Notes under the pieces: generated by a model
The model's database searches: none
What the model was told of the DNA's origin: nothing
The model's input: the letters and a program-made list of their open reading frames with translations, nothing else
In this document: one piece after another, positions 48,945 through 58,592 of the stretch
Position numbering within the stretch: the stretch's first letter is position 1
Layout of the letters: every line of letters begins with the position of its first letter
From: Gigaspora margarita
Taxonomy: Eukaryota > Glomeromycota > Glomeromycetes > Diversisporales > Gigasporaceae
Length of the DNA: 64,000 nucleotides
Assembly: GCA_009809945.1 (NCBI GenBank)
Contig: WTPW01000185.1
Coordinates: forward strand, 472,059-536,058
Reading direction: 5' to 3'
Translations under genes and position numbers: made by a program

Positions 48945-50324
48945 TGAAAATTTTATTACAATTACTGTCAAGTAGTCACTCAGACTGCCGTTTTGTCAAC
49001 CTTTTCTAATAAACTTCACTCGTTGGCAATATGATGACTGACATATCGTACAGGTACTACCACTTAATACGTTCACACAGATAACAGTTTATTTACTTAG
49101 AAAATCACAGGTTCGCAGTCACAAAGTTATTGCAGGTCGTAAGTTAGGCACTCCCCCTTAGGATCGATGCCTTATATATTGATTACTAATACATTTCCGT
49201 CGCTGATTATTACAGACTTTCTTATCGATCATGTATCATTACTTTAACTTCTAATGAACCATGATCACTCGATCCTAAAATTGTGCATATCCGGTCATTA
49301 GTCACATGGGTGCCGCGTAGCACCGCAACAATTACTTATTAAGTTAGTATTTCTTTTGTAAATTCTTATTTTCTAATGAAAATGTAGTCAAAGTTTGATG
49401 CTCAAGAACAGAGTTCGAAACCTTAGATCAAAGTCTGAGATCCAAGATCACAAATCTAAATACAACGTTTAAACTATTTAAACTAATAAAGGAGATATAC
49501 CCTGCTTTCGCATAATAAATACCAAAATAAAGTAATAACGTACTTTATCCTTTCTTTACTTACCACTCAACTGCCTTCCTTAATAAGGCCAGATCAATTT
49601 GATTCTTGGTTTAACATAATCCCCCTTCACATCATATTAATCAATCAAATTGCAATATTATATTTGTATTTTTTTTACTTTGTGTTTTTTTTTTTATGCC
49701 TTTCTTACTCTTACGAACTATTTTATGTTATGTTAAACGAAAACCAATTGGAATGGCCTAATAATTATCATTACATCAAAATCCATAATTAGCCTTCGTC
49801 CCGAGTAACTTATGCCAAATCAAATATAACTTTCATGTATAGTAACTCTCCAGATGTTTGGCGAAGAACGTGCGACATATACATATGGTCGAAACTATTT
49901 CGGCATAATTTCGACTTATGTCAAAACTATTATGATTTATGATGTAATTAGTTTCAAATAAACCAAAATAATTTGGCTTTATGTATAGCGCAGGTATTCT
50001 AAAAACCTAAATTAATTATATAGGAAAATGTTAACTAACTCATTGGAGATAATCTAATATGTCATTCTCATAGCAGCTAATTTTAGTATGCATAGAATAA
50101 TTGCTATTAAGTACATATTATCCTTGGCATATTATTTCTATGCAAGGTTCTAGACCCTCATTTTATTGAGAATGTCAGTGCTACCAGTTGATGCATTGCC
50201 TCTATATAGAGATATTTAAGTTTAAAAATTTTCTGCAACGAATGCACATATGTATGTACAAATTATCCAGGTGATTCAATTATATGAATATATTGCAGGT
50301 AATCGTTAACAATTTTAGTAACTT
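48945..50324. other. Intergenic DNA, CpG-retaining, no gene seen
   Basis: Base composition is less biased than in the transposon-rich parts, but I found no convincing frame, splice-site pattern or RNA gene. Confidence 0.4.
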
Positions 50325-50790
50325 GGAGTGATAATAGATCACGTGATCGAAAAAAGAAGCGGCCACACAGCCACAACCGCAGCCCAAATGCCCATGCATG
50401 TGAAAATTAAACGATGCGGGAAAAATCTATGCAGGCATGATTACATGTCAGAGCGTATGCACCGGCGTAATTCAAACAAGAACCGAAACGGGCTTGGAAG
50501 CTGTCAAGTAAGTATAAGAACAAATGGCGGGCATAATTTATCCGGTAGCACCAAAGTTGAGAAAATTCTTTCTCCTCACCCAACCACGCCCAGTTAAGGA
50601 ACACGTGATTCTATTATTTCTTCGCCCAGCCGGCTCGCTGCGGCGAGCGGGAAACCACCGGCTGTTCCCACGGCGACCCCAGTGCAATCACGATTGCTAC
50701 TTTCGCGGGTGGTCATTGCTGTTCCGGCCAATCCGGCTGCTCTTGTATTCAGCTAACTTTCAATAAAAAATCAACCCGGCCTAAATTACT
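50325..50790. other. GC- and CpG-rich island with E-box palindrome and strong hairpin
   Basis: This 460-bp stretch is by far the most GC-balanced DNA of the window apart from the ends of the 13.2 kb element. It starts at the perfect 12-bp palindrome GATCACGTGATC (50337-50348) and contains a second CACGTG (50600-50605). A consensus donor GTAAGT lies near 50509, and a strong nested stem (CAGCCGG...CCGGCTG around a CTCG...CGAG stem) spans about 50626-50664. An AATAAA lies at about 50761. Overlapping short frames exist on both strands (50328-50597, 50524-50766 +; 50407-50604 -), none recognisable. It could be the exon or promoter of a spliced gene, a structured non-coding RNA, or foreign sequence. 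Confidence 0.45.
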
Positions 50791-51225
50791 GCCAGCATGA
50801 TCCAAAATAAAGTACAAATAATGTGTAACGTGATTCATTTCGTGACTTTTATATAACATTATGTGCCGTATAATGCACCGTCCCGTATATGCTTAACATT
50901 TTCTTTTATTAAAATTTCTGTGCTCTCATACGTATTATACTTAAATTACCATCACTAAGTTATTTTTACATAAAGCTATGTAGAAATTTTATGTAAATTA
51001 TATTTCAAAATTATACATAGGTCTATAAACCCAATGTAGACTTACATAGATATAATTTATACTGTACATAAATATAATTGTAAATAATAATTATTTAACA
51101 GTTATGTAACGAAAATTTAAAATATAAAAATGTGTTAAGTAGCCAAATAAGCAAAATGTTAAAATGAAAATAAATTATAATTAAAGTTAGGTTAGAATTA
51201 GATTTAGGGTGGGGTTAAGGTAAAA
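50791..51225. other. AT-rich DNA without genes
   Basis: Short sub-repeats of TACATAGAT/TATGTAAATTA are visible around 50970-51080; nothing else was recognised. Confidence 0.4.
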
Positions 51226-51228
51226 TTA

Positions 51229-51476
51229 GGCGGATTCGGTGTTTTACATTACCCCCCCTCAGAGTCCCCCCCTCTCCCTCATAGTAAAAAAAATTTAGAT
51301 AAATATATATAGGGCTTCGGGATATTTCGGAAAAATTTTACAGTCACGGAACAATTCGGAAAAAAAAATTTTCGAAAAAAAAATTTTTTTAAAATTTTAC
51401 TATGTGAACCACCCTCTCCTCCCTCCTCTGGAGGGGGGGGGGGTAATGTAAAACACCGAATCCAGTTGGTCTCGCC
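51229..51476. mobile_element. PIF/Harbinger-like MITE, copy B
   Basis: Flanked by TTA (51226-51228, 51477-51479). The right end AATCCAGTTGGTCTCGCC is intact. The left end reads GGCGGATTCGGTGTTTTACA, lacking about 11 bases of the TIR present in copy A (2699-2907). The interior is almost identical to copy A plus a C/T-rich and G-rich insertion (CCCTCTCCCTC, CCTCCTCTGGAGG). The close match indicates recent activity. Confidence 0.85.
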
Positions 51477-51654
51477 TTACAAGAGAAGCATTTTTAATTA
51501 AAAGTACAACCCTAGTAAAATTTTGAGATATTGACTATTTCTTTCCTTAAAATTTATATAAAAATTTTTTTAAATTTTATAATATACAAAGGTTACATAA
51601 TTATATATATATAATTTATTAATATATAACATTTATATAAAAATTTTTATAGAG

Positions 51655-52690
51655 GGTGTGGTGACTTAGAGAAGTTATCAGGTTGTCACCCCCAAGTGGC
51701 AGGTCAAAAGTTTGAATCCCATTGGCGATGCTTTGGAAAATAGACCTGTGTTTTGGTAACTGTGACTCATCAATTAGTTGGGTGCATAATCTGTAATCCT
51801 GGTCTACTATCTTAAATAGGAGCTTTCAGGTGCATGTGTAACTATTACACAGACAAATCCAGAAAACATGAGTAACAGAAACATGTTTGCAAGTCCTGAG
51901 TTAGAAAGTACAGTCAGACCTCTCTATAGTCACACCCCATATAGTCACACCTCTATATAAGCACCCAATATTGTGCAACAGACTTAAATATAGTAAAAAA
52001 ACCTCCTTATAGTCACAAATCACCTATAATCACTATCACAAAAAAATTTTGATTTTTTTTATCAATTTAATTAATAAAAACCCTCTTTATAGTCACCAAT
52101 TTTACCAAATATGGATTAAATAATATGATTGGCCGATATTCATATTTATGTTTATTTAAAATATTCTATTAAAAATTCTTAAAGGTTTGACAGCAAATAA
52201 CTTTTGATGCAGCGGTCCGATTTAAATAAAACAACTACCAAAATGTTCGTTTCGATAAGACGATTCTAATGAGCTCAAAATCGTTAAAATCCAATCACAG
52301 GCTCCTGTGATCGTTAAGGATTTATGTCACTTCACATGTTTAAGAATTGATTAAATTTAAATATCTAGCCAAAAAATCCTTAATGATCTTAGCATTTTGT
52401 AACTAGATTTGACAATTTTATACTCTTTAGAAAACACTGGTAGTTATTTTATCCAAATTGGGCCACTGGATCAAAGTTATTCACTATCAAATATTTTGAA
52501 TTTTTTAATAGTATTTCTAAATATGCGCAAATATATTGCTAATTGACCTTTGGTCATGTGACTATAACAAAGTATTTTATTTATAGTCACACCTCTATAC
52601 AATCACCAAAATAGGGCGTGACCAACTTGTGATTATAGAGAGGTCTGACTGTAGTGAAGATCTTTGACAGCACTACCAAAACTTATAAGG
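51655..52690 (+). mobile_element. tRNA-derived SINE, 3-prime truncated and interrupted
   Basis: The head GGGTGTGGTGACTTAGAGAA with B-box-like AGTTTGAATCC starts the element. The body follows other copies until 51910, where a TA-flanked element (51911-52651) interrupts it, and resumes with GTGAAGATCTTTGACAGCAC until about 52690. The uninterrupted form (AGGTAATGAAGATCTTTGA) is present in the 21978-22982 copy. The 3-prime half and tail are missing. CpG positions in the head are mostly decayed (GGTGACTT for GGCGATCT). Confidence 0.7.
51911..52651. mobile_element. 741-bp pogo/Tc1-like non-autonomous element, TA-flanked
   Basis: Ends CAGTCAGACCTCTCTATAGT and TATAGAGAGGTCTGACTG are inverted repeats with TA duplications (51909-51910, 52652-52653). 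The TIR region contains repeated TATAGTCAC words like the 20134-21230 element. The centre has a CpG-containing inverted segment (TTAAAATCCAATCACAGG... with AATCGT words). No transposase frame. It sits inside a SINE and is therefore younger than that SINE. Confidence 0.85.
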
Positions 52691-53082
52691 GCAGTGTTAT
52701 TCTATATCCACTTCTTTAAAGATAGTAGGTAACTAGAGTGACCTTAAACAGTGAACACTTTGTGTAACCTTAGTTGTCACTGTGATTTATCCAAGTCAGA
52801 AGGCATTTTAACAAAACTTAACAAAGAAGATTTAAGACAATTTGCAATTACAAAAGAGGCAACAATTAAATGTATATAAGAATACTAATAACTATTTAAT
52901 TTTGGTAGTAAATAATTGTAGTTTATTATTGAAAGAGTATGAAGACTCGATGTTGAACTTGGATCCACAAGTGCTACTTTTATATATTTTGATTTTTCAC
53001 AAATGTAATAAACTATATCTATTATATGTGCAATATATGCTATATCTTCTACTAATAAAATATATAATATACATATAATATA
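52691..53082. other. AT-rich DNA without genes
   Basis: Open frames on both strands (52842-53078, 52885-53103) are low-complexity I/L/Y-rich translations of TATA-like DNA and are not credible genes. Confidence 0.5.
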
Positions 53083-54240
53083 CAAGTGTTTGTAGGGTGC
53101 CACTGGTGCCCTTTACAATACAAAGTGCCCATAATGAACAAAGCTTGATTTTTTAAAATTCTGTTACAGTACTTACTATTTCAATGGATAATACATTAAT
53201 ATCATGAATTATTGTTAAAAATTCTCATATAAAACTTGTATGCCATTCTAATAATCACAATACAGAGTTAGGGTTAAATAGTTTGCATTGGAATTATTAT
53301 GGTTTCTATCTTATATTACTGTTATAAACCTTACTATTCTGGTGATACACAGTATGTGACACTAATGCATTAACATTATCCACATCTCAGTTAATCTAAC
53401 TTCAAAGATACAATGTGCCCATAACAAATAAACTTGATTTTTTTAAATTTGCTATAGAACTTACTATTTAGTAACACTGAAAAGGTAAATTATTTTGTAT
53501 TAGAATTACTGTAATTTCTATTGTGAATTATTATAAACAATTCTGTTACAAACCTATTTATATTTTAAGGTTAAGTTTGATCAAATTATTGTGGTTTCTA
53601 TCATGAATTACTATTAAGAATTCTTATATAAAACTTGTGAGTTATTCTAATAATTACAATATGTGTTAGTGTTAAGTTAGTTTGCATTGGAATTATTATG
53701 GTTTCTATCATAATATTGTTATAAACCTTTTTGTTTTGGTGATATACAGTGTGTGACTTGCTAACATATTAATGTTATCCACATACCAGTTAATCTAACT
53801 TCAAAGATACAAAGTGCCCATAACAAATAAAACTCAATTTTTTTAAATTTTGCTACAGAACTCACTATTTAGTAACAATAAAAAAATGAATTATTTTGTA
53901 TTAGAATTACTGTAATTTCTATTATGAATTACTATAAAAAATTTTGTTACAAATCTATTCACATTTAAGATTGAGTTTGATCAAATCATTGTAGTTTCCT
54001 TTATAAATTACTGTTAAAGATTCTTATATAAAACTTGTAAGCTATTCAAATAATCACAATACAGGGTTAGAGTTGAGTTAGTTCAGTTTGAAATTATTAT
54101 AGTTTCTATTATGATATTGTTATAAACCTTTCTATTTTGGCAATATACAGCATGTGACTTATGAATGTATATTATTAATCTTAGCTAATCCAATTTCAAA
54201 GATACAACAAAATGCACATTATGAATAAAACTCAATTTTT

Positions 54241-54996
54241 ATGGGTGTAGCGATCTAGAAAAGTGGCCAGGTTGTCACCCCCAGGCGGCAGGTCGAAGGT
54301 TCAAATCCCACTGATGATGACAATGAAATTAGATCTGTGTTACAGTAATTGTGGCTCATATCGGTTGGGTGAAAATACCTGTAACCTTGGTTCTACCATC
54401 TTGAATAGGAGCTCACAAGCGCAATGGTGTCGTTATACCGAAAAATCCAAGGAACTGAAAAAACAAAAACCCATTTGGGAAGTCCCAAGTAAGGAGGTAG
54501 ATTGATGATCTCTGACGGTACTACTACAAATAAGGTCAGTGCCAGGATTAGAACGAATCTTACGAGGGCAAGGGAGGTACCTAGCGGTTCAGAGTGGCAC
54601 CAGACTGCAAGTGTCAGTATAATGCAGATGCGTCAGTTACTGAAAATCCAGAGCCATTACAAAATGGGATGTGGTCGCCAATTGGTGCAGTTTGCTTGCA
54701 GGATAAAGTAGCCCTATAGGCCATACATTACTCATTTTCTAAAATGAAGGCTCGCATAGGTCAGAGAGTTTTGAATAGGCAACGCCTGTATTGGGTTGCA
54801 GGTATAGCAGCTAGTATAGAACCTTTGGGCGGACTACTTAAATTAGGCACCAAAAGTGCACGTGTGGCTAGTTGTACTCTCATTTTGTATATAGATTATC
54901 CCTGTATTTGGGCATTATTTCAATTAATAAAGTAATACGACGGTAAGCAAAGCCGCTATCTAAACTTAAAAAAAAAATAAAAATAAAAAATAAAAA
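54241..54996 (+). mobile_element. tRNA-derived SINE, subfamily 2, intact
   Basis: The head ATGGGTGTAGCGATCTAGAA has a perfect B-box GGTTCAAATCC (54298-54308). The body matches 35368-36199 (GGGTTGCAGGTATAGCAGCT, GGACTACTTAAATTAGGCAC), and the tail is an irregular A/TA-run. A 17-bp duplication, AATAAAACTCAATTTTT (54224-54240, 54997-55013), flanks it. Repeat block 1 has the empty site near 39757 (AAAACTTGATTCTTTAAAA). CpGs are largely retained. The three open frames inside are not genes. Confidence 0.9.
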
Positions 54997-55428
54997 AATA
55001 AAACTCAATTTTTTTAAAAAAAAGCAAATTGATTAATAGCTGATTTATTATTAAATTATTTAAAGAAAAAAATTCAATTGACTTCGTTATATCCAAAAAG
55101 CTGTAATCAGAACATGGAAAAATTATGATGAAATATTAAAACTGCACCTAGCATAATTAATGTATAACAGATTCATCATTTATTCATAATTGATCAAATT
55201 ATTCTCATGAACACATACCCTTAAAATTTATTTACATACTTACATTTACCAAGCAAGCAATTAAATATGATACTTTATGACATAAGGGCCATTAATGCTA
55301 ATGACATATATTTGATATAATCAATATTGTGAATTTTTCATAATATGTAATCTAGAACATTTATGCTATCTAATTTTCATAGTGCAAAATGATTGGTAAA
55401 AATGAACAGGACACTTGCAATGAGATGA

Positions 55429-55751
55429 TACTGTATATTGCTGAAAATAAGCTACCTCCGAAAATAAGCTACCCCCCTGATTTTTTTCAAAAATCTTAAA
55501 AAAACCATTAGCAGTTGCTACATATAAAAGTATAAATTTTACTAAGTAAACCTCAAAAGTGCTATTAAATAAACTTGTTCAGCGCATCAAAATACATACA
55601 AAGTAAAAATTTAGTGTCATTTGGACAACTTTTTATTAGTACGTTTTTCAATTTTTTCAAAAAACTCAATGTTTTGAAAATAAGCTACCCCACGTTTTTT
55701 CATGTAATTTTTTGGCCAAAAAAGGTAGCTTATTTTCGGACACATATGGTA
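55429..55751. mobile_element. AAGCTAC-family MITE, TA-flanked
   Basis: Ends TACTGTATATTGCTGAAAAT and CGGACACATATGGTA pair around the GAAAATAAGCTACC motif. Repeat block 1 near 42622-42640 reads AAGATGATAATTTTGTTATA without it, giving TA as target. The interior has TAAACTTGTTCAGCGCATCA, the core motif of other foldbacks. The open frames across it are not genes. Confidence 0.75.
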
Positions 55752-55838
55752 ATTTTATTATTAGGAGATATAATAGAAATATAATATATAAAATAAATAA
55801 TATATGTATAATAAATGAAATATATATAGCTAAAAAGG

Positions 55839-56157
55839 ATTTCCTACTGAAATATAGAAGTGAAGAAATGGACAAGAACAGATGAAGTAAACTAGCAAAG
55901 GAATTATACATGCTAGTGTAAGAGAGCTCTTAAAAAAAAAGAAATGTTCAAAAGCAGAATTGACAAAATGTTGCTACATTTTATACAAGAGTGGCTTCAA
56001 TTCTTCCAGGATGAAGTATGGAACTACTGCTGCAAATTGGTTTCAAAATAAGAGAAGAAAGCAGGTGTACAAAAAAAAAGGAAATGTGAAAAAAAAGAAT
56101 CAACAAAAAGAGCAAGAAGAAGCTAGAAAGGAAAGAGAAGGCCATAGCAAAAAGTAG
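55839..56157 (+). pseudogene. Homeodomain-like fragment (WFQNKRRK)
   Basis: The frame 55960-56157 includes TTAANWFQNKRRKQVYKKKG; WFQNKRRK (56038-56061) is the hallmark of homeodomain recognition helix 3, followed by a basic K/R/E-rich tail. Upstream, in another frame, about 55886-55910 reads SKLAKELYM, resembling the LAxxL part of helix 2. Helix 1 and a correct helix 2-3 spacing are not visible, and the frame must shift, so this is at best a decayed homeobox gene, or a chance motif. A retroposon (56194-56705) is inserted just downstream. Confidence 0.35.
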
Positions 56158-56193
56158 AGAAAATAGTATTCACAAAAAGAATGAAAAAAGTTT

Positions 56194-56705
56194 TTTTTTT
56201 TTTTTTTTTTTTTTTGTTGTTAAGGTGAGGTTTTGTCTCTATCTTTATTGATAATTTGTATGAGATTCCTCAAAGGGTTTCTCAGAAATACAATTAATAT
56301 TACTGTATACAAACTATATTACAAGAGTTGAAACTCAGACTATAGACAGATATACTATCTAATTTATCTGCAACCTAAACCTATTAGAGTGGTTAAAACT
56401 CACCTAGATTTGAATATGAAGTATAGAGTTAGTATTTGTGCTGTATTTGATCCATTGATAGGACCATATATCAATTTTTTTAAGAGCACGTCCGAGAGGT
56501 GGACATGAATTAGTATCTGTATCATGTAATTGATCAGGGAGACCACATCTACAACTGTAGGTATAGTTAAGTCTAGTACGGTTTGGTGATAGGGAATAAG
56601 AATTTGAAGGAATAGTAGATGAAGTTGGTATAGATAAAGTATTAAGTGCTAAAGTGGAGCGTTGAGAGTTTTTCCATTGTGAAAGTGCAGTACAATATGG
56701 TTTCC
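56194..56705 (-). mobile_element. Minus-strand retroposon with 18-bp TSD
   Basis: A T-run (poly-A of the minus strand) starts the element; AAAGAATGAAAAAAGTTT flanks it (56176-56193, 56706-56723). The first 40 bp after the T-run (TTAAGGTGAGGTTTTGTCTC) match 17050-17085. No tRNA-like head is seen, so it is probably 5-prime truncated. No frame. The target is the A-rich end of the homeobox-like fragment. Confidence 0.8.
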
Positions 56706-56954
56706 AAAGAATGAAAAAAGTTTCAAAATTGTTACTAAAGAAACTTTTATATAGCTAATAGAGGGAGTTCCATCCCCTTGGTACAGAAAATAACAACAGT
56801 CATAATAGGCTACAAGTTCTTGCTGATGAAATATACTTTCTACAAATCTTAACGAAGGTGGAGGAAAGGTATTAAGATAAAATCTTGCTATAGCAGATCA
56901 CATATAGGTGTCCATTGTGATAACCAGATGGGTCATACTTTAGATACCATATCC

Positions 56955-57163
56955 TATCATGAATAAGCACCCCCTTTTATGAAATTTCAAACTCAACTTT
57001 CTTGATAACTATCTTATCAAACTTAATAATAAATTTTTTATTTAAATTTTATAGATCTATAAAATTTAAATAAAAAAAATTTTTATCAAGTTTGATAAGA
57101 TAGTTATAAAGAACGTTGAGTTTGAAATATTAAAAAAGGGGTGCTTATTCATAATAGAATACA
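56955..57163. repeat. Foldback palindrome
   Basis: ATGAATAAGCACCCCCTTTT is mirrored by AAAAAGGGGTGCTTATTCAT; arms continue through TTTCAAACTCAACTTTCTT/AACGTTGAGTTTGAAA and meet at TATAGATCTATA (about 57058). About 100-bp arms. A MITE-like foldback without a clear target duplication. Confidence 0.75.
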
Positions 57164-57534
57164 GTAGTAGCTTCAAATAAAAGTAGCATAAATTGTATAA
57201 TACAAATATGATAAATAAAGTTATAGCATAATAGCTGAATTTTAAAAAAATTAAAAAATAAAATATATAATAAATATGCTATAAAGATGACATGTATTAT
57301 AAATGCTATATACACACTTTTTTATGCAGTAGATCGCCTAGCCAATCAGATTGCAGATCCTATACTTGATTGCTAATTGGTTCTGATCTCATTACCCAGT
57401 AGTTATGTTTGGATAATTTATAGCTTATTAGAACTGTCTCAATGAGCTAAATCAAATAATAGTTGTTTTATCAAATTCCAATTACTAGATCTCAAGTCAT
57501 GCCCATTTTTTGTGTATTTTCATAGGTTAATAGC

Positions 57535-57970
57535 AGTATAAGGAAACTGTAGCAGTTTAGAATAATCTCTGACTGCAAGTATTGGTTAATGCCATGGTAT
57601 CCAGTTTCTGAAAACCACTTTGGTATAGGATTGGGACACATACCTTGGTTTGCTGCCCATCTCTACAAGGATAAAATAGCTCTAAGGCTAGTAGAATATT
57701 GAGAATAACCCCAAAAGATATAATATATTTGGTTAATAGGTAACTATTAATAGGTAAAGCATGGATCAAAGTGGTTTAAATAAGCAGGTACTGTAGTTGT
57801 CTGCAGGTATGTAGCTAGTATAGAACCTTTAGGCAGACTACTTAATTAGGCACCAAAAGTGCACATGTAGCTAGTTGTACACTTATCAATGTAACAAATA
57901 TTATAAATATTCAATAAATCTTATGACCAAAGTAGACAGCCATTAAATTTTAAACAAAAAATAAAAAAAT
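57535..57970 (+). mobile_element. 3-prime half of a SINE
   Basis: Shares TAATCTCTGACTGCAAGTAT, GTATAGAACCTTTAGGCAGA, TTAGGCACCAAAAGTGCACA and TGGCTAGTTGTAC-like tail words with the other SINEs and ends in an A/TA-rich tail. The tRNA head is missing (5-prime truncation). Confidence 0.7.
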
Positions 57971-58588
57971 AAAATTTTTATATAAACTTTATAATGTATA
58001 TAAAGTTATATAGTACAAGACAGTAAAAGCATCCAATTTTTTTATAGGTGCCAAATTTGAGAATGCTATAACAATTCTGATTGGCTAATTTTGTGTAACA
58101 AAATTATGATTGGTTAAAATTTATAAATTTAATTTTTTTTATATAGTAAGTGCCAAAATTTGGTTTTTACATATAAACAATATAAACTTAAAGCCTTAAT
58201 AACTTTTTAATATTATAAGAAAAATAAAAATCTATTCCTACAGAATTGTAGTTTAGACTAAAAGCAACAAATCTATAAGACAGAATTTTTTAAATAATTT
58301 GTTTTTAAGTTATAAGCATTTTTATATTTTATATATAAATGAGTAGATAGTTTTTGCTATTAGGTACTGCATAATTATATATATAAAATTTATTAATATA
58401 TAACATTTTATAAAATTTGAATATAAATTTTACAATTCATAAAAGCTATTAATTATAATATATAAAATTTTATTAATATATAAAATTTATGTAAAAAATT
58501 TATTTAGATATTTATAGCATATAAAAATTACTTAATTATAATACATAATATTTATATAAGTTTTTTTATAAATTATTTTTATTTAAGT
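57971..58588. other. AT-rich DNA without genes
   Basis: Low complexity TATA/TTTATA-rich sequence; no gene or repeat boundary recognised. Confidence 0.45.
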
Positions 58589-58592
58589 TTAA

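Larger units (their letters stand above)
53083..55790. repeat. Repeat block, copy 2, with about 390-bp tandem units
   Basis: The units recur with ATACAAAGTGCCCATAA (about 53119), ATACAATGTGCCCATAAC (53410), ATACAAAGTGCCCATAAC (53809) and a last decayed unit (54192), giving spacings of about 290, 400 and 383 bp. Within each unit, the segment GAATTATTATGGTTTCTAT recurs. The block continues, after a SINE insertion, into the same unique-like part as copy 1 (AATTCATCATTTATTCATAA..., ATAAGGGCCATTAATGC...). A third, lone piece lies at 59895-60320. Confidence 0.75.

Noticed and set aside
50328..50766. Protein gene in the GC-rich island
   Set aside because: Frames overlap on both strands, start at GTG/ATG without context and match no family I recognise; kept only as an unexplained island.
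54263..54935. Three consecutive frames on plus strand
   Set aside because: They sit inside the SINE at 54241-54996; homologous copies have stops and frameshifts at different places, so there is no selection for coding.
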